Positions 43,713-51,968 of a DNA stretch of 64,000 nt are shown piece after piece. The translations under genes and the position numbers were made by a program. This DNA comes from Putridiphycobacter sp965230485 (GTDB lineage Bacteria; Bacteroidota; Bacteroidia; Flavobacteriales_D; Crocinitomicaceae): contig CBDDLA010000001.1 of assembly GCA_965230485.1 (NCBI GenBank), positions 558,001-622,000 of the forward strand, read 5' to 3'. Below the pieces are notes generated by a model. That model saw nothing but the letters and a program-made list of their open reading frames with translations, was not told the origin of the DNA and made no database searches. Numbering within the stretch: position 1 is the first letter of the stretch; the number at the start of each line of letters is the position of its first letter.

Positions 43713-44903
43713 TTACTCTGGCAATGCAAATTTGACAGGAAGAACATATTTAACGCTCACCATTTTACCATCTTTTTTCCCTGGTGTCCATTTTGGCATC
43801 ATACTGATTATTCTAAGCACTTCTTCTTCCATGGCTTCATTAATGTGTTTTAGAATTTCCATATCAACAATTTCTCCTGTTTTAGTCACTACGAAACCAC
43901 AATATACTGTCCCCTCTATCCCCTTCTCCTTTTCTTCCTTAGGATATTTAATGTTTTCAATGATGAACTGAATCATGGCCTTTTGCCCACCAGGAAACTC
44001 TGGATAGACATCAGCCCTCTCATAGATCGAATCATTAGTCACTATTTCTACTTTAGGGACTCCAGTTGATTTTGATGTAAAAGAAATAAAACTCAATCCG
44101 ATTGCAAAAGCAGGAATAAGCATTAGTGATTTCCAATTGTTTTTAATTTTTCGTTTCATTTGTTTTGTGCGTTGTGTCAGACTTAATCCATTATAAAACT
44201 GACTGGTTAATAATAATTGTGATGAGTTAACTCCCATTGAGGAAGCAATAAGATGTTTTAAATACTGATTTTCATGTTTAAGATACATGTCCCGGTCAAC
44301 TTGATATTCATGAACATAAACCAATTCCTTTTTAAAAAGTATCATCATTGGGTTAAACCAAAGTAAAGCGTGATAAATTTCCATTAAAATCAAGTCCCAG
44401 GTATGATGGAGCTTAACATGTAACAACTCATGCTCTAAAACAATTTCCCTTTCTTTACCCTTTAAGCTGTTTGATAAATGGATGCGATTAAAAAAAGTAA
44501 AGGATTGAGCACAGTCTGTACTAATCAGGTAAACGTTAAGCGTTTGAGTAAATTTAGCTTCTCTAAAAAATGAAAAAACTTTAAATACTTTAAAAACAGC
44601 AACTACAGAAAGCCCAATCACTCCTATACCATAAAGGAATAGCAATGAAAAGACAAATGAAGACTGAAGAATTGTATTCACGTTTTCGCTGATAAGAATT
44701 GCGTTAAGCTCGATAGTAGGAATAATGTAGTCCCCTTCAAATGTTTTATTTAATGATTTAAAAATAAAGATACTTAAAGCTAAAAGAGGCATTAATAAAA
44801 GCAAGTATCGTTTCCATATAGTAGAAATAAAATGTCTTAAAGTGAAGTACAGCCCCCCGAGTAAAAGCAGGTAAAGGTTAATTTCTATAAGTGCTTCAAT
44901 CAT
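43713..44903 (-). CDS. M56-family (BlaR1-like) membrane metallopeptidase with TonB C-terminal domain
   Basis: A 396-residue membrane protein. Membrane spans alternate with loops at residues 1-120. The zinc-protease site HELLH lies in VLEHELLHVKLHHTWD near 150-165, with the following EYQVDRD segment supplying the third ligand. A further span lies near 245. The last 90 residues are a TonB C-terminal domain (YPEFPGGQKAMIQFIIENI, GTVYCGFVVTKTGEIVDMEI). This is the Bacteroidota form of BlaR1/MecR1. It overlaps the BlaI-like repressor gene by 8 bases. In this phylum such pairs usually respond to envelope stress or unknown signals; beta-lactam sensing is not implied, as no penicillin-binding domain is present. 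Confidence 0.9.
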   Translation of the reverse strand: MIEALIEINLYLLLLGGLYFTLRHFISTIWKRYLLLLMPLLALSIFIFKSLNKTFEGDYIIPTIELNAILISENVNTILQSSFVFSLLFLYGIGVIGLSVVAVFKVFKVFSFFREAKFTQTLNVYLISTDCAQSFTFFNRIHLSNSLKGKEREIVLEHELLHVKLHHTWDLILMEIYHALLWFNPMMILFKKELVYVHEYQVDRDMYLKHENQYLKHLIASSMGVNSSQLLLTSQFYNGLSLTQRTKQMKRKIKNNWKSLMLIPAFAIGLSFISFTSKSTGVPKVEIVTNDSIYERADVYPEFPGGQKAMIQFIIENIKYPKEEKEKGIEGTVYCGFVVTKTGEIVDMEILKHINEAMEEEVLRIISMMPKWTPGKKDGKMVSVKYVLPVKFALPE

Positions 44904-45270
44904 TTTCTTCAGTTTTTGAATTCAGTTCTTTTATAATCTCGTTCAATTCTTCCAGATCTATCTCGTTTTCCTTTATAAAAAAGGACAGTAAGTCTTTTGT
45001 GGAATTATTGAAGTACTTGGCCTGAATAGTTGACAATTGAAATTTTGAATACTCTTTTTTTGAGGTCGTAGGATAATACTCGTTCGATTTACCATAAGTA
45101 GTAAACTTTACAAACCCTTTATCTACCAAAACCCTAACCACAGTTAACACTGTATTATAGGCTGGTTTAGGATCATTAAGCGCATTTAATATGTCTTTGG
45201 CAAAACCTTTTTTGATTTGCCATAAGGCTTGCATGATTTGCTCTTCAGCCTTGGTCAATTTCTTTTTCAT
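44896..45270 (-). CDS. BlaI/MecI/CopY-family transcriptional repressor
   Basis: A 124-residue winged-helix repressor with LTKAEEQIMQALWQIKKGFA near the N-terminus, YNTVLTVVRVLVDKGFVKF as the recognition helix and wing, and a C-terminal dimerisation helix (LEELNEIIKELNSK). It is usually cleaved or inactivated by the partner M56 peptidase whose gene overlaps it by 8 bases. Three 18-bp dyads at 20-bp intervals and a consensus -7 element lie directly upstream of the start. This strongly suggests autoregulation. Confidence 0.93.
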   Translation of the reverse strand: MKKKLTKAEEQIMQALWQIKKGFAKDILNALNDPKPAYNTVLTVVRVLVDKGFVKFTTYGKSNEYYPTTSKKEYSKFQLSTIQAKYFNNSTKDLLSFFIKENEIDLEELNEIIKELNSKTEEND

Positions 45271-45274
45271 GATA

Positions 45275-45340
45275 CAAATGTATAACTATATTTATAATTA
45301 CACAACTATTTTTATAAATATTTAATTATTTTTATAGTTA
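45275..45340 (-). promoter_or_regulatory. Promoter and three-dyad operator array of the blaI-like operon
   Basis: On the reverse strand TACATTTG (45282-45275) is an exact -7 element only 4 bases from the start codon at 45270, implying a near-leaderless mRNA. It abuts three 18-bp elements starting at 45283, 45303 and 45323. The first and third fit TAAyTAT-N4-ATArTTA and the second is a degenerate version. The 20-bp pitch places them on nearly one helix face. Confidence 0.65.
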
Positions 45341-45447
45341 CAAATATCTAAATCACTCATTAATAATTGATTTTCAATAAATAATTGTTTACAAAAAATG
45401 AGAGCACAACACAACGCTAATGTCAACTTATTCATATATTTATATTT

Positions 45448-46782
45448 ATGAAGACTTTATTACTAATTTTTACTATTCTACTAGCAAGTGACCCATTAGC
45501 CTCACAAACAACTTCTATTCCAGATGCAAATTTTGAACAAGCACTTATTAACTTTGGCTTTGATTCTGGAGTCCCAGATGGATTCGTTCAAACTGCTAGT
45601 ATAGATACCATCACACGTATTTATTTAAACAACAAGTCTATTAGTGATTTAACTGGAATAGAAGATTTTACTTCTTTAGTTGAGTTGAAATGTAGCTACA
45701 ATCAGCTGACAAGTATAGATCTTTCAAAAAACACTGCACTTAAAGAGGTTTATTGTTCTTACAATCAATTATCCAGCGTAGATATTAGTCAGAATGTAGT
45801 TTTGACATATTTAAATTGCAATCATAATCAACTTACTAGTATTGATGTGACTCAAAATTTAACTTTAACCGAATTACATTGTGAACATAACAAGCTTACT
45901 AACTTAGATGTTACACAAAATACAGCATTACTGAACTTAGTTTGCAATCATAATCAACTAACTAGTATTGATGTAAGTCAAAATTTATCATTACGTGGTT
46001 TAGATTGCGCAAGCAATCAAATTACTAATTTAGATGTTACTCCTAATGCGGCTCTCATAGGCGTTTTATGCGGTGCAAACTTACTTACCAATTTAGATGT
46101 ATCTCAGAATATTGCTTTGCAACAACTTCAATGCAACGATAATCAGCTAACCGCAATTGATGTGACCCAAAATCCTAATTTAGAGCAACTTTATTGTAAT
46201 GACAATGAAATAACAAGTCTTGACATCTCACAAAATCCATTATTATTTATACTCGTATTTCACCGAAATAAAGTTACTATGTTAGATGCATCTGTCAACT
46301 CCAAACTGACTACTTTGACTTGTAGCGATAATTTGCTGACCTGCTTAAGGTTAAAAGACGCTTCAGCGCTTGGATCTTTTAAAGTACTTAATAACCCTGA
46401 TCTTACATGCATATCTATTGATGATACTAGTATTGTACAAAACCAAAACAATTGGCATATTGATTCTAATATCACATTTAGTACTGATTGTATGGACTCT
46501 TGCACAATTTCTGCCTTAACCGTTAATGAAACAACTAACTCAAACAGTTATATTTCTATCTATCCAAATCCTACAAATGGTCAAATCACCATTGAATTGA
46601 ATGAATTTTCAGCCTATTCAACAATGACATTGTTTAACAATGTTGGCCAAATTATTTACGCAAAAAATGTGGAAGACATGAAACAAATAGGTTTTGAAAT
46701 TGATGCCCCATCAGGCCTATATTTCTTAAAATTAGATGCTGAATCTGGAAAAAATAAAATGATTAAAATTATTAAGGAATAA
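45448..46782 (+). CDS. T9SS-secreted leucine-rich-repeat protein
   Basis: A 444-residue secreted protein with a short signal (LLLIFTILLASDPLAS). Residues about 70-315 are about eleven 21-residue repeats of the pattern L..L.C..NQLT.ID(V/L)SQN, an internalin/TpLRR-like group widespread in Bacteroidota. The last 75 residues form a type A T9SS sorting domain (SIYPNPTNGQITI, NVGQIIYAKNV, SGLYFLKLDA, KMIKIIKE). It is likely an adhesin or surface ligand-binding protein. Between repeats and tail lies a short cysteine-containing module (LTCISIDDTSIVQNQNNW). Confidence 0.9.
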   Translation: MKTLLLIFTILLASDPLASQTTSIPDANFEQALINFGFDSGVPDGFVQTASIDTITRIYLNNKSISDLTGIEDFTSLVELKCSYNQLTSIDLSKNTALKEVYCSYNQLSSVDISQNVVLTYLNCNHNQLTSIDVTQNLTLTELHCEHNKLTNLDVTQNTALLNLVCNHNQLTSIDVSQNLSLRGLDCASNQITNLDVTPNAALIGVLCGANLLTNLDVSQNIALQQLQCNDNQLTAIDVTQNPNLEQLYCNDNEITSLDISQNPLLFILVFHRNKVTMLDASVNSKLTTLTCSDNLLTCLRLKDASALGSFKVLNNPDLTCISIDDTSIVQNQNNWHIDSNITFSTDCMDSCTISALTVNETTNSNSYISIYPNPTNGQITIELNEFSAYSTMTLFNNVGQIIYAKNVEDMKQIGFEIDAPSGLYFLKLDAESGKNKMIKIIKE

Positions 46783-47060
46783 GTAGCTTTTCTTATGATT
46801 TCTAATAATTCTGTAATAACTATCATTTCGTTATTTGTTTATTTCAGACAAACTCCTGTTTTTTTGTGAGAAGTTGCATGTAATTGACAGGCCAGCAATA
46901 ACAAGAATTACTTCCCACCACATACTCCATTTCAAATTTACAGCAAATAATCAGGGTTAAGCATTAGTATTTGAAAAATTAAAAACTTGATAATCAAATA
47001 CTTGTTTTGAATTGTAAAAATTATCATAATTTTGATTAGGATAATTGAAAATAAATATAA
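46783..47060. other. Intergenic region before the SAM riboswitch
   Basis: 278 bases. It contains no convincing gene; a 30-codon reverse frame at 46831-46923 looks like a short lipoprotein-like peptide but has no support. The promoter of the riboswitch transcript lies just beyond it. Confidence 0.45.
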
Positions 47061-47068
47061 TAACTTTG
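47061..47068 (+). promoter_or_regulatory. -7 promoter element of the SAM riboswitch operon
   Basis: TAACTTTG is an exact -7 consensus 26 bases before the first base of the riboswitch P1 stem. A TTTG at 47031-47034 lies 26 bases upstream, longer than usual spacing. Confidence 0.6.
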
Positions 47069-47094
47069 TCACCGAATAATCGTTCTTTAAAAAT

Positions 47095-47196
47095 CTTATC
47101 AAGAAAAGCTGAGGGAATATGGCCCTGTGAAGCTTTAGCAACCTACTACTGACATAGAAAGGTGCTAATTCCTACTCCACTTTGGAGATAGATAAG
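47095..47196 (+). ncRNA. SAM-I riboswitch (S-box leader)
   Basis: The P1 stem is CTTATC at 47095-47100 pairing with GATAAG at 47191-47196. Between them lies the conserved S-box core: AAGCTGAGGGA, TGGCCC, TGAAGCTTTAGCAACC and GGTGCTAATTCCTAC. It should bind S-adenosylmethionine and switch off the genes downstream. A hairpin GCTGT-GCGC-ACAGC (47217-47230) and a rho-independent terminator follow, so control is probably by transcription termination. The methionine-related gene products downstream fit. Confidence 0.95.
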
Positions 47197-47246
47197 TTAT
47201 GAATTGCCTGAGTATAGCTGTGCGCACAGCAACCAAAAATATTTCG

Positions 47247-47279
47247 AGGCTCTTCTGCTTGTCAGAGGAGCCTTTTTTT
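47247..47279 (+). terminator. Regulated terminator of the SAM riboswitch
   Basis: AGGCTCTTCTG pairs with CAGAGGAGCCT with one G-T wobble, loop of 5, followed by seven T. It lies 50 bases after the aptamer and 64 bases before the first gene of the operon. Confidence 0.85.
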
Positions 47280-47342
47280 ATGGCTTTTTCTGATGAAACT
47301 CTTGATGTGATTTTTAAGAATATAAACTTAAAAATTATAAAA

Positions 47343-48512
47343 ATGAGCAAAATTACAGACATTATCCATTCAGTACCAGTCGATCCTCTAACAGGAGCAA
47401 TTTCGGTACCAATTTACCAGACATCAACTTTTGTGCAAGAAGCACCAGGGGTTAATAAGGGATTTGATTACGCTAGAACGGGTAATCCAACACGAAAAGC
47501 GTTAGAAGACATAGTTGCAAAGCTTGAAGGAGGACATTCTTCTTTTGCATTTGCAACAGGATTGGCTGCCATTGATTCAGTATTAAAGTTATTGTCCGCA
47601 GGTGATGAAATTATTGCAGTTGATGACATTTATGGTGGTGCTTACAGACTTTTCACACATATTTATGCCAAGCTTGGAATTAAGATCCACTATGTGGATA
47701 CGACTGATGCTAAAAATATTCTAGCGTATGTAAATAGTAAAACTAAATTTATTTGGATAGAATCACCAACAAATCCAACATTAAAAATTAGTGACATTGT
47801 GGCTATTTCTGACATTGCGAAATCCATCAATGCATTGCTGGTAGTCGACAACACTTTCGCTAGTCCAATAGCTCAATTGCCAATTAAATTGGGTGCTGAC
47901 ATTGTTATTCATAGCGGAACCAAATATTTGGGAGGCCATTCAGACTTGGTAGCGGGACTAGTAGTCACTAAAACTGCGGCTCTTTCTGAAAGAATTAAAT
48001 TTATTCAAAATGCATCTGGCGGAATACTAGGACCCTGGGACTGTTTTTTAGTGATAAGAGGAATTGAGACATTGAGTATTCGTTTTAAAAAACAATGTGA
48101 AAATGCCATCAATGTTGCAGAGTATTTAAATAATCATCCACTAGTTGATAAAGTTCATTTTCCAGGTCTAAAAACCCATAAGAACCATGAAATTGCTAAA
48201 CGCCAGCAAACTGGTTTATTTGGTGGTATTATTTCTTTCAGCTTAAAAACAGATACCCTAGAAGCAGCTAGTGAATTTGTAACCAAAACCCGCTATTTTC
48301 ATCTAGCCGAAAGCCTAGGTGGCGTAAAAAGTTTACTGTGTCAACCTGCTAAAATGACACATGCAGCTGTACCAAGAGAGAAGCGATTACAGTCGGGGGT
48401 TCAAGACTCTTTGATAAGACTTTCTTGTGGAATTGAAGATTCTATTGATTTAATCCAAGACTTAGAACAAGCATTTAAATCACTTACTGTAATTAAAGAA
48501 ATAGTTGCATGA
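47343..48512 (+). CDS. PLP-dependent transsulfuration-family enzyme (cystathionine gamma-synthase/beta-lyase type)
   Basis: A 389-residue Cys/Met-metabolism PLP enzyme. It has YARTGNPTRKALE near residues 43-55, FATGLAAIDSVLKLL, IAVDDIYGGAYRLF, VVDNTFASP with the PLP aspartate, and the Schiff-base lysine in HSGTKYLGGHSDLVAG near 195. The substrate could be cystathionine or an acyl-homoserine; the following hom gene and the SAM riboswitch point to methionine synthesis. The frame is open back into the riboswitch (to 47199), but ATG at 47343 gives the proper MSKITDIIHSVPVDPLTGAI start. It overlaps the next gene by 4 bases (ATGA). Confidence 0.93.
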   Translation: MSKITDIIHSVPVDPLTGAISVPIYQTSTFVQEAPGVNKGFDYARTGNPTRKALEDIVAKLEGGHSSFAFATGLAAIDSVLKLLSAGDEIIAVDDIYGGAYRLFTHIYAKLGIKIHYVDTTDAKNILAYVNSKTKFIWIESPTNPTLKISDIVAISDIAKSINALLVVDNTFASPIAQLPIKLGADIVIHSGTKYLGGHSDLVAGLVVTKTAALSERIKFIQNASGGILGPWDCFLVIRGIETLSIRFKKQCENAINVAEYLNNHPLVDKVHFPGLKTHKNHEIAKRQQTGLFGGIISFSLKTDTLEAASEFVTKTRYFHLAESLGGVKSLLCQPAKMTHAAVPREKRLQSGVQDSLIRLSCGIEDSIDLIQDLEQAFKSLTVIKEIVA

Positions 48513-49684
48513 AAGTAGTAAATATAGGATTGTTTGGTTTTGGCGTTGTAGGAGAAGGTATTTATAAAGTAATTAGTGAAAGACCTAAACTTGGAGTCAA
48601 AGTAAAAAAAATAGTGGTTAAACATGAAAATAAAAATAGAAATGGTCCTTCTAACTTGTTTTCAATTCAATCTAAAGACATATTGGGTGATGACAATATT
48701 GATTTAGTTATTGAATTAATTAATGATGACAAGGCAGCATTTTCAATTGTTAAAAGAGCCATTAAGCGCGGAAAATCAGTCATAAGTGCCAATAAAAAAA
48801 TGATTGCAGAAAATCACATTGAATTGATTAATCTAAGCCGAAAACATGGTGTCTCTTTTTTATACGAAGCCGCTGTATGTGGAAGTGTGCCAATTATTAG
48901 AAATTTAGAGGAATATTTTGATAATGATTTATTGACTTCGGTAAAAGGAATTGTGAATGGTTCAACTAATTACATCCTAAGTAAAATGACCAACGATTCT
49001 TCTTCGTTTGGTGATGTATTAGTTGATGCACAAGAAAAAGGATTTGCTGAAAAAGACCCTACTCTTGACATTGAAGGATTTGATGCTGCAAACAAACTGA
49101 GTATAATTACCACACATGCATTTGGAAAACGAATCACTTCTGATAAAATATTACGAAAGGGTATCAATTCCATTCATTTAGAAGACATTCGGTATGCCAA
49201 AGAAAAAGGGTTAATTATAAAGCTCATTGCTAAAACAAATACCAATAAAAATGGAGAACTAAATGGATTATCAGTCTTTCCAACTTTTATTAATCCTATT
49301 GAAAGTCTTGGACAAACTTCTAATGAATTTAATGGTGTGCTTGTATCAAGTAGATTAGCAGATGAACAATTTTTTTATGGTAAAGGTGCTGGAAGGTATC
49401 CAACGTCTTCAGCAGTATTAAGTGATGTATCTGCTTACACCTATGGCTATAGGTATGGGTACAAAAAAGGAATTGAACAATTTACACCTGAAAATTGTGG
49501 GGAATGTAGGTTTTATATTAGTCATGATAAAAATACCGACTTAGATAGTAGTCTCTTTAATGAATTGGAAGAAAAACATGAAGGGAAGAATAGAAATTAT
49601 TGGATTGGAATATTAGATTATCACAACTTAATAAATTCTGGAATTTTAGAAAATGAATCCTATTCTTTAATTTCATTTAACTAG
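48509..49684 (+). CDS. hom: Homoserine dehydrogenase
   Basis: Reduces aspartate semialdehyde to homoserine, the branch point to methionine and threonine. The 391-residue protein has NIGLFGFGVVGEGIY (nucleotide binding), SANKKMIAENHIELI with the catalytic lysine, FLYEAAVCGSVPIIRNL, VKGIVNGSTNYILSKM, and DPTLDIEGFDAANKLSII with catalytic aspartate and lysine. It has no aspartokinase fusion and no clear ACT domain; the C-terminal 60 residues are family-variable. It starts inside the stop of the transsulfuration gene and shares the SAM riboswitch, so it is dedicated to methionine supply. Confidence 0.93.
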   Translation: MKVVNIGLFGFGVVGEGIYKVISERPKLGVKVKKIVVKHENKNRNGPSNLFSIQSKDILGDDNIDLVIELINDDKAAFSIVKRAIKRGKSVISANKKMIAENHIELINLSRKHGVSFLYEAAVCGSVPIIRNLEEYFDNDLLTSVKGIVNGSTNYILSKMTNDSSSFGDVLVDAQEKGFAEKDPTLDIEGFDAANKLSIITTHAFGKRITSDKILRKGINSIHLEDIRYAKEKGLIIKLIAKTNTNKNGELNGLSVFPTFINPIESLGQTSNEFNGVLVSSRLADEQFFYGKGAGRYPTSSAVLSDVSAYTYGYRYGYKKGIEQFTPENCGECRFYISHDKNTDLDSSLFNELEEKHEGKNRNYWIGILDYHNLINSGILENESYSLISFN

Positions 49685-49713
49685 CATTCAAAACTTCGGT
49701 AGTAGTCATATAA

Positions 49714-49745
49714 AAAAACCCAGACAATAAATTGTCTGGGTTTTT
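49714..49745. terminator. Bidirectional intrinsic terminator between hom and rpsA
   Basis: AAAAACCCAGACAA pairs with its complement across TAAA, with T- and A-tracts on both sides, in the gap between convergent genes. Confidence 0.9.
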
Positions 49746-49769
49746 AATTATTCAATGAATAGTGCGTGA

Positions 49770-51704
49770 TTACTTCCCGCCTTCCATTTCAGATTTTAAA
49801 GCAGCTAATGCATCTAAATCACCTAATGTTGATTTTTCGTTAGAGTCATTATTCGCTTTTACAGAACTTGATGCACCTCCAGAAGATTTTCTAGCACCAC
49901 CTTTAGAGGTTGGCTTATCTTCTCCTTCTTCAAATGTTCTTAAATGAGAAACTACAATTTTCTTAGCATCTTTATTGAATTCTATCACTTTGAAATCAAG
50001 TGTTTCATCCATTCCAGCTGTAGAACCATCTTCCTTTCTTAAGTGTTTCTTAGGGCAAACACCTTCAACACCATATGGAAGAGATACAATTGTAATTTTA
50101 TCTTTCTTAACGTCAACAATAGTTCCCTGGTGAGTCGTCCCTTCAGCGAAAGTTTCCTCAAACACATCCCATGGATTTTGCTCTAATTGTTTATGTCCTA
50201 AAGCAATTCTTCTATTATCTCTGTCTAATTCTAATACAGTCACGTCCATATTGTCTCCTACTTTACAGAATTCAGATGGATGTTTGATTTTTTTAGACCA
50301 TGATAAATCAGAAATGTGGATTAAACCATCAACACCTTCTTCTAATTCTACGAATACACCAAAGTTGGTAAAGTTTCGTACAATTGCCGTATGCTTAGAT
50401 TCAACTGGATATTTAGTTTCAATATCAGCCCATGGATCAGGCATTAATTGCTTAATACCTAACGACATCTTTCTTTCTTCTCTATCTAAAGTTAAAACTT
50501 GTGCTTCAACTTCGTCTCCTACTTTTAAGAAGTCTTGAGCCGAACGTAAATGTTGTGACCAAGACATTTCAGAAACATGGATTAAACCTTCAACACCTTC
50601 AGAAATTTCAACAAATGCACCGTAATCGGCTAAGATTACAACTTTACCTTTAACACTGTCGCCAACGTTTAAGCCTTCGTCTAATTTATCCCATGGATGC
50701 GGTTGCAATTGTTTCAATCCAAGTGCGATTCTCTTTTTATTATCGTCAAAGTCAAGAATTACAACATTAATCTTCTCATCTAATGTCACAATTTCTTCCG
50801 GGTGACCAACTCTACCCCAAGATAGATCAGTAATGTGAATTAAACCATCAACACCACCTAAATCAATAAATACACCATAAGATGTAATATTCTTAACAGT
50901 ACCCTCTAATACTTGTCCTTTTTCAAGACCACCGATAATCACTTTTTTCTGCTCTTCTAATTCAGCTTCAATCAATGCCTTATGAGATACTACAACATTT
51001 TTAAATTCATGGTTAATTTTAACCACCTTGAATTCCATATTTTTACCAACATATACGTCGTAGTCTCTAATTGGCTTAACATCAATTTGAGAACCAGGTA
51101 AGAATGCTTCTAAACCAAATACATCAACAATTAAACCACCTTTAGTTCTACATTTTACAAAACCAGTAATGACTTCACCTGTTTTTAATACTTCGTTTAC
51201 TTTTTCCCAGGCTCTGTGAACTCTGGCAGTTCTATGAGATAATACAAGCTGTCCGTACTTATCTTCCAAAGCTTCAACATAAACCTCAACAGAATCTCCA
51301 ATTGCTAAATCAGGATTGTAACGGAATTCGTTGATTGCAATAACCCCTTCAGATTTGTACTGAACATTAATTACTGCTTCCTTATCGGTTAATTGAATAA
51401 CAGTACCGTCAACGACAGATTTTTCAATAATTGAATTTAAAGAGCTATCATAAATGTCATTCATTTCAGCCACTTTTGCTTCTGAATAACCATCATTTTC
51501 GTAAGCATACCAATCAAATTCAACTTCTTCAGCTGGAGCAACTACTGCTTCCTCTTCTACAGACGTTTCTGCAACAACCTCTTCAGTTTCTTCAACCTCT
51601 TCTTTTGGAGTGTCTACTGTTTCTGCATTTACATCAGTAGTTTCTTCGACTTGAGGAGTTGTATTTTCAACATTTTCCTCTTCTTTTTTTGTTTCTTTAG
51701 CCAT
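49770..51704 (-). CDS. rpsA: 30S ribosomal protein S1
   Basis: Binds mRNA on the small ribosomal subunit. The 644-residue protein has an unusually acidic N-terminal extension of about 70 residues (rich in E and V), then six S1 domains. Domains 1 and 2 start near residues 92 and 178. Domains 3 to 5 are canonical (SYGVFIDLGGVDGLIHITDLSW, ADYGAFVEISEGVEGLIHVSEMSW, TNFGVFVELEEGVDGLIHISDLSW in short form) and domain 6 is degenerate. The C-terminus is a serine/lysine/glycine-rich tail. The acidic extension is typical of Bacteroidota S1. A full consensus promoter with a structured leader lies upstream. Confidence 0.96.
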   Translation of the reverse strand: MAKETKKEEENVENTTPQVEETTDVNAETVDTPKEEVEETEEVVAETSVEEEAVVAPAEEVEFDWYAYENDGYSEAKVAEMNDIYDSSLNSIIEKSVVDGTVIQLTDKEAVINVQYKSEGVIAINEFRYNPDLAIGDSVEVYVEALEDKYGQLVLSHRTARVHRAWEKVNEVLKTGEVITGFVKCRTKGGLIVDVFGLEAFLPGSQIDVKPIRDYDVYVGKNMEFKVVKINHEFKNVVVSHKALIEAELEEQKKVIIGGLEKGQVLEGTVKNITSYGVFIDLGGVDGLIHITDLSWGRVGHPEEIVTLDEKINVVILDFDDNKKRIALGLKQLQPHPWDKLDEGLNVGDSVKGKVVILADYGAFVEISEGVEGLIHVSEMSWSQHLRSAQDFLKVGDEVEAQVLTLDREERKMSLGIKQLMPDPWADIETKYPVESKHTAIVRNFTNFGVFVELEEGVDGLIHISDLSWSKKIKHPSEFCKVGDNMDVTVLELDRDNRRIALGHKQLEQNPWDVFEETFAEGTTHQGTIVDVKKDKITIVSLPYGVEGVCPKKHLRKEDGSTAGMDETLDFKVIEFNKDAKKIVVSHLRTFEEGEDKPTSKGGARKSSGGASSSVKANNDSNEKSTLGDLDALAALKSEMEGGK

Positions 51705-51823
51705 TTTGGCATTTAAATTTGTATCTCAAACCGATCGGTGTTTTGAGAGTGTTAAAATGACTGGCCGATCCCAGTTTTTACTAAATTGAGTGCAAAGATA
51801 AGGTTTTTATTTGGAAGGGCAAA
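51705..51823 (-). promoter_or_regulatory. rpsA promoter and structured leader
   Basis: On the reverse strand TTTG (51823-51820), exactly 19 bases, then TATCTTTG (51800-51793): a full consensus promoter. It gives a leader of about 80 bases in which GATCGG can pair with CCGATC over a loop of some 30 bases. S1 often controls its own translation; this leader is a candidate site, by inference. Confidence 0.65.
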
Positions 51824-51952
51824 ACTGGCCTTCACTTTTTAAGTGTAGATTTAAATAATATCTATTGATCTCAAAACATCAATTTTGTTCAAATTAATTG
51901 CATTTACATAGCTGCCAAATTAAAGATAATACGTCTTAATAGTAAAATAGTG

Positions 51953-51960
51953 TATCTTTG
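51953..51960 (+). promoter_or_regulatory. -7 promoter element of the type B T9SS gene
   Basis: TATCTTTG ends 8 bases before the ATG at 51969, so the mRNA would be nearly leaderless. No TTTG at -33 spacing is seen. Confidence 0.5.
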
Positions 51961-51968
51961 ATAGTGAA

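Noticed and set aside
46831..46923. 30-codon reverse frame resembling a tiny lipoprotein signal (VIAGLSITC)
   Set aside because: Too short to judge, no promoter and no known family; chance is the simpler reading.
47199..47342. Upstream extension of the transsulfuration gene
   Set aside because: It would cover the riboswitch hairpin and terminator; the ATG at 47343 gives the normal family N-terminus.
51885..51897. Sequence resembling the AraC-type box near 51.9 kb
   Set aside because: Only a TTTTGTTCAAAT-like match without a tandem partner at 21 bp.
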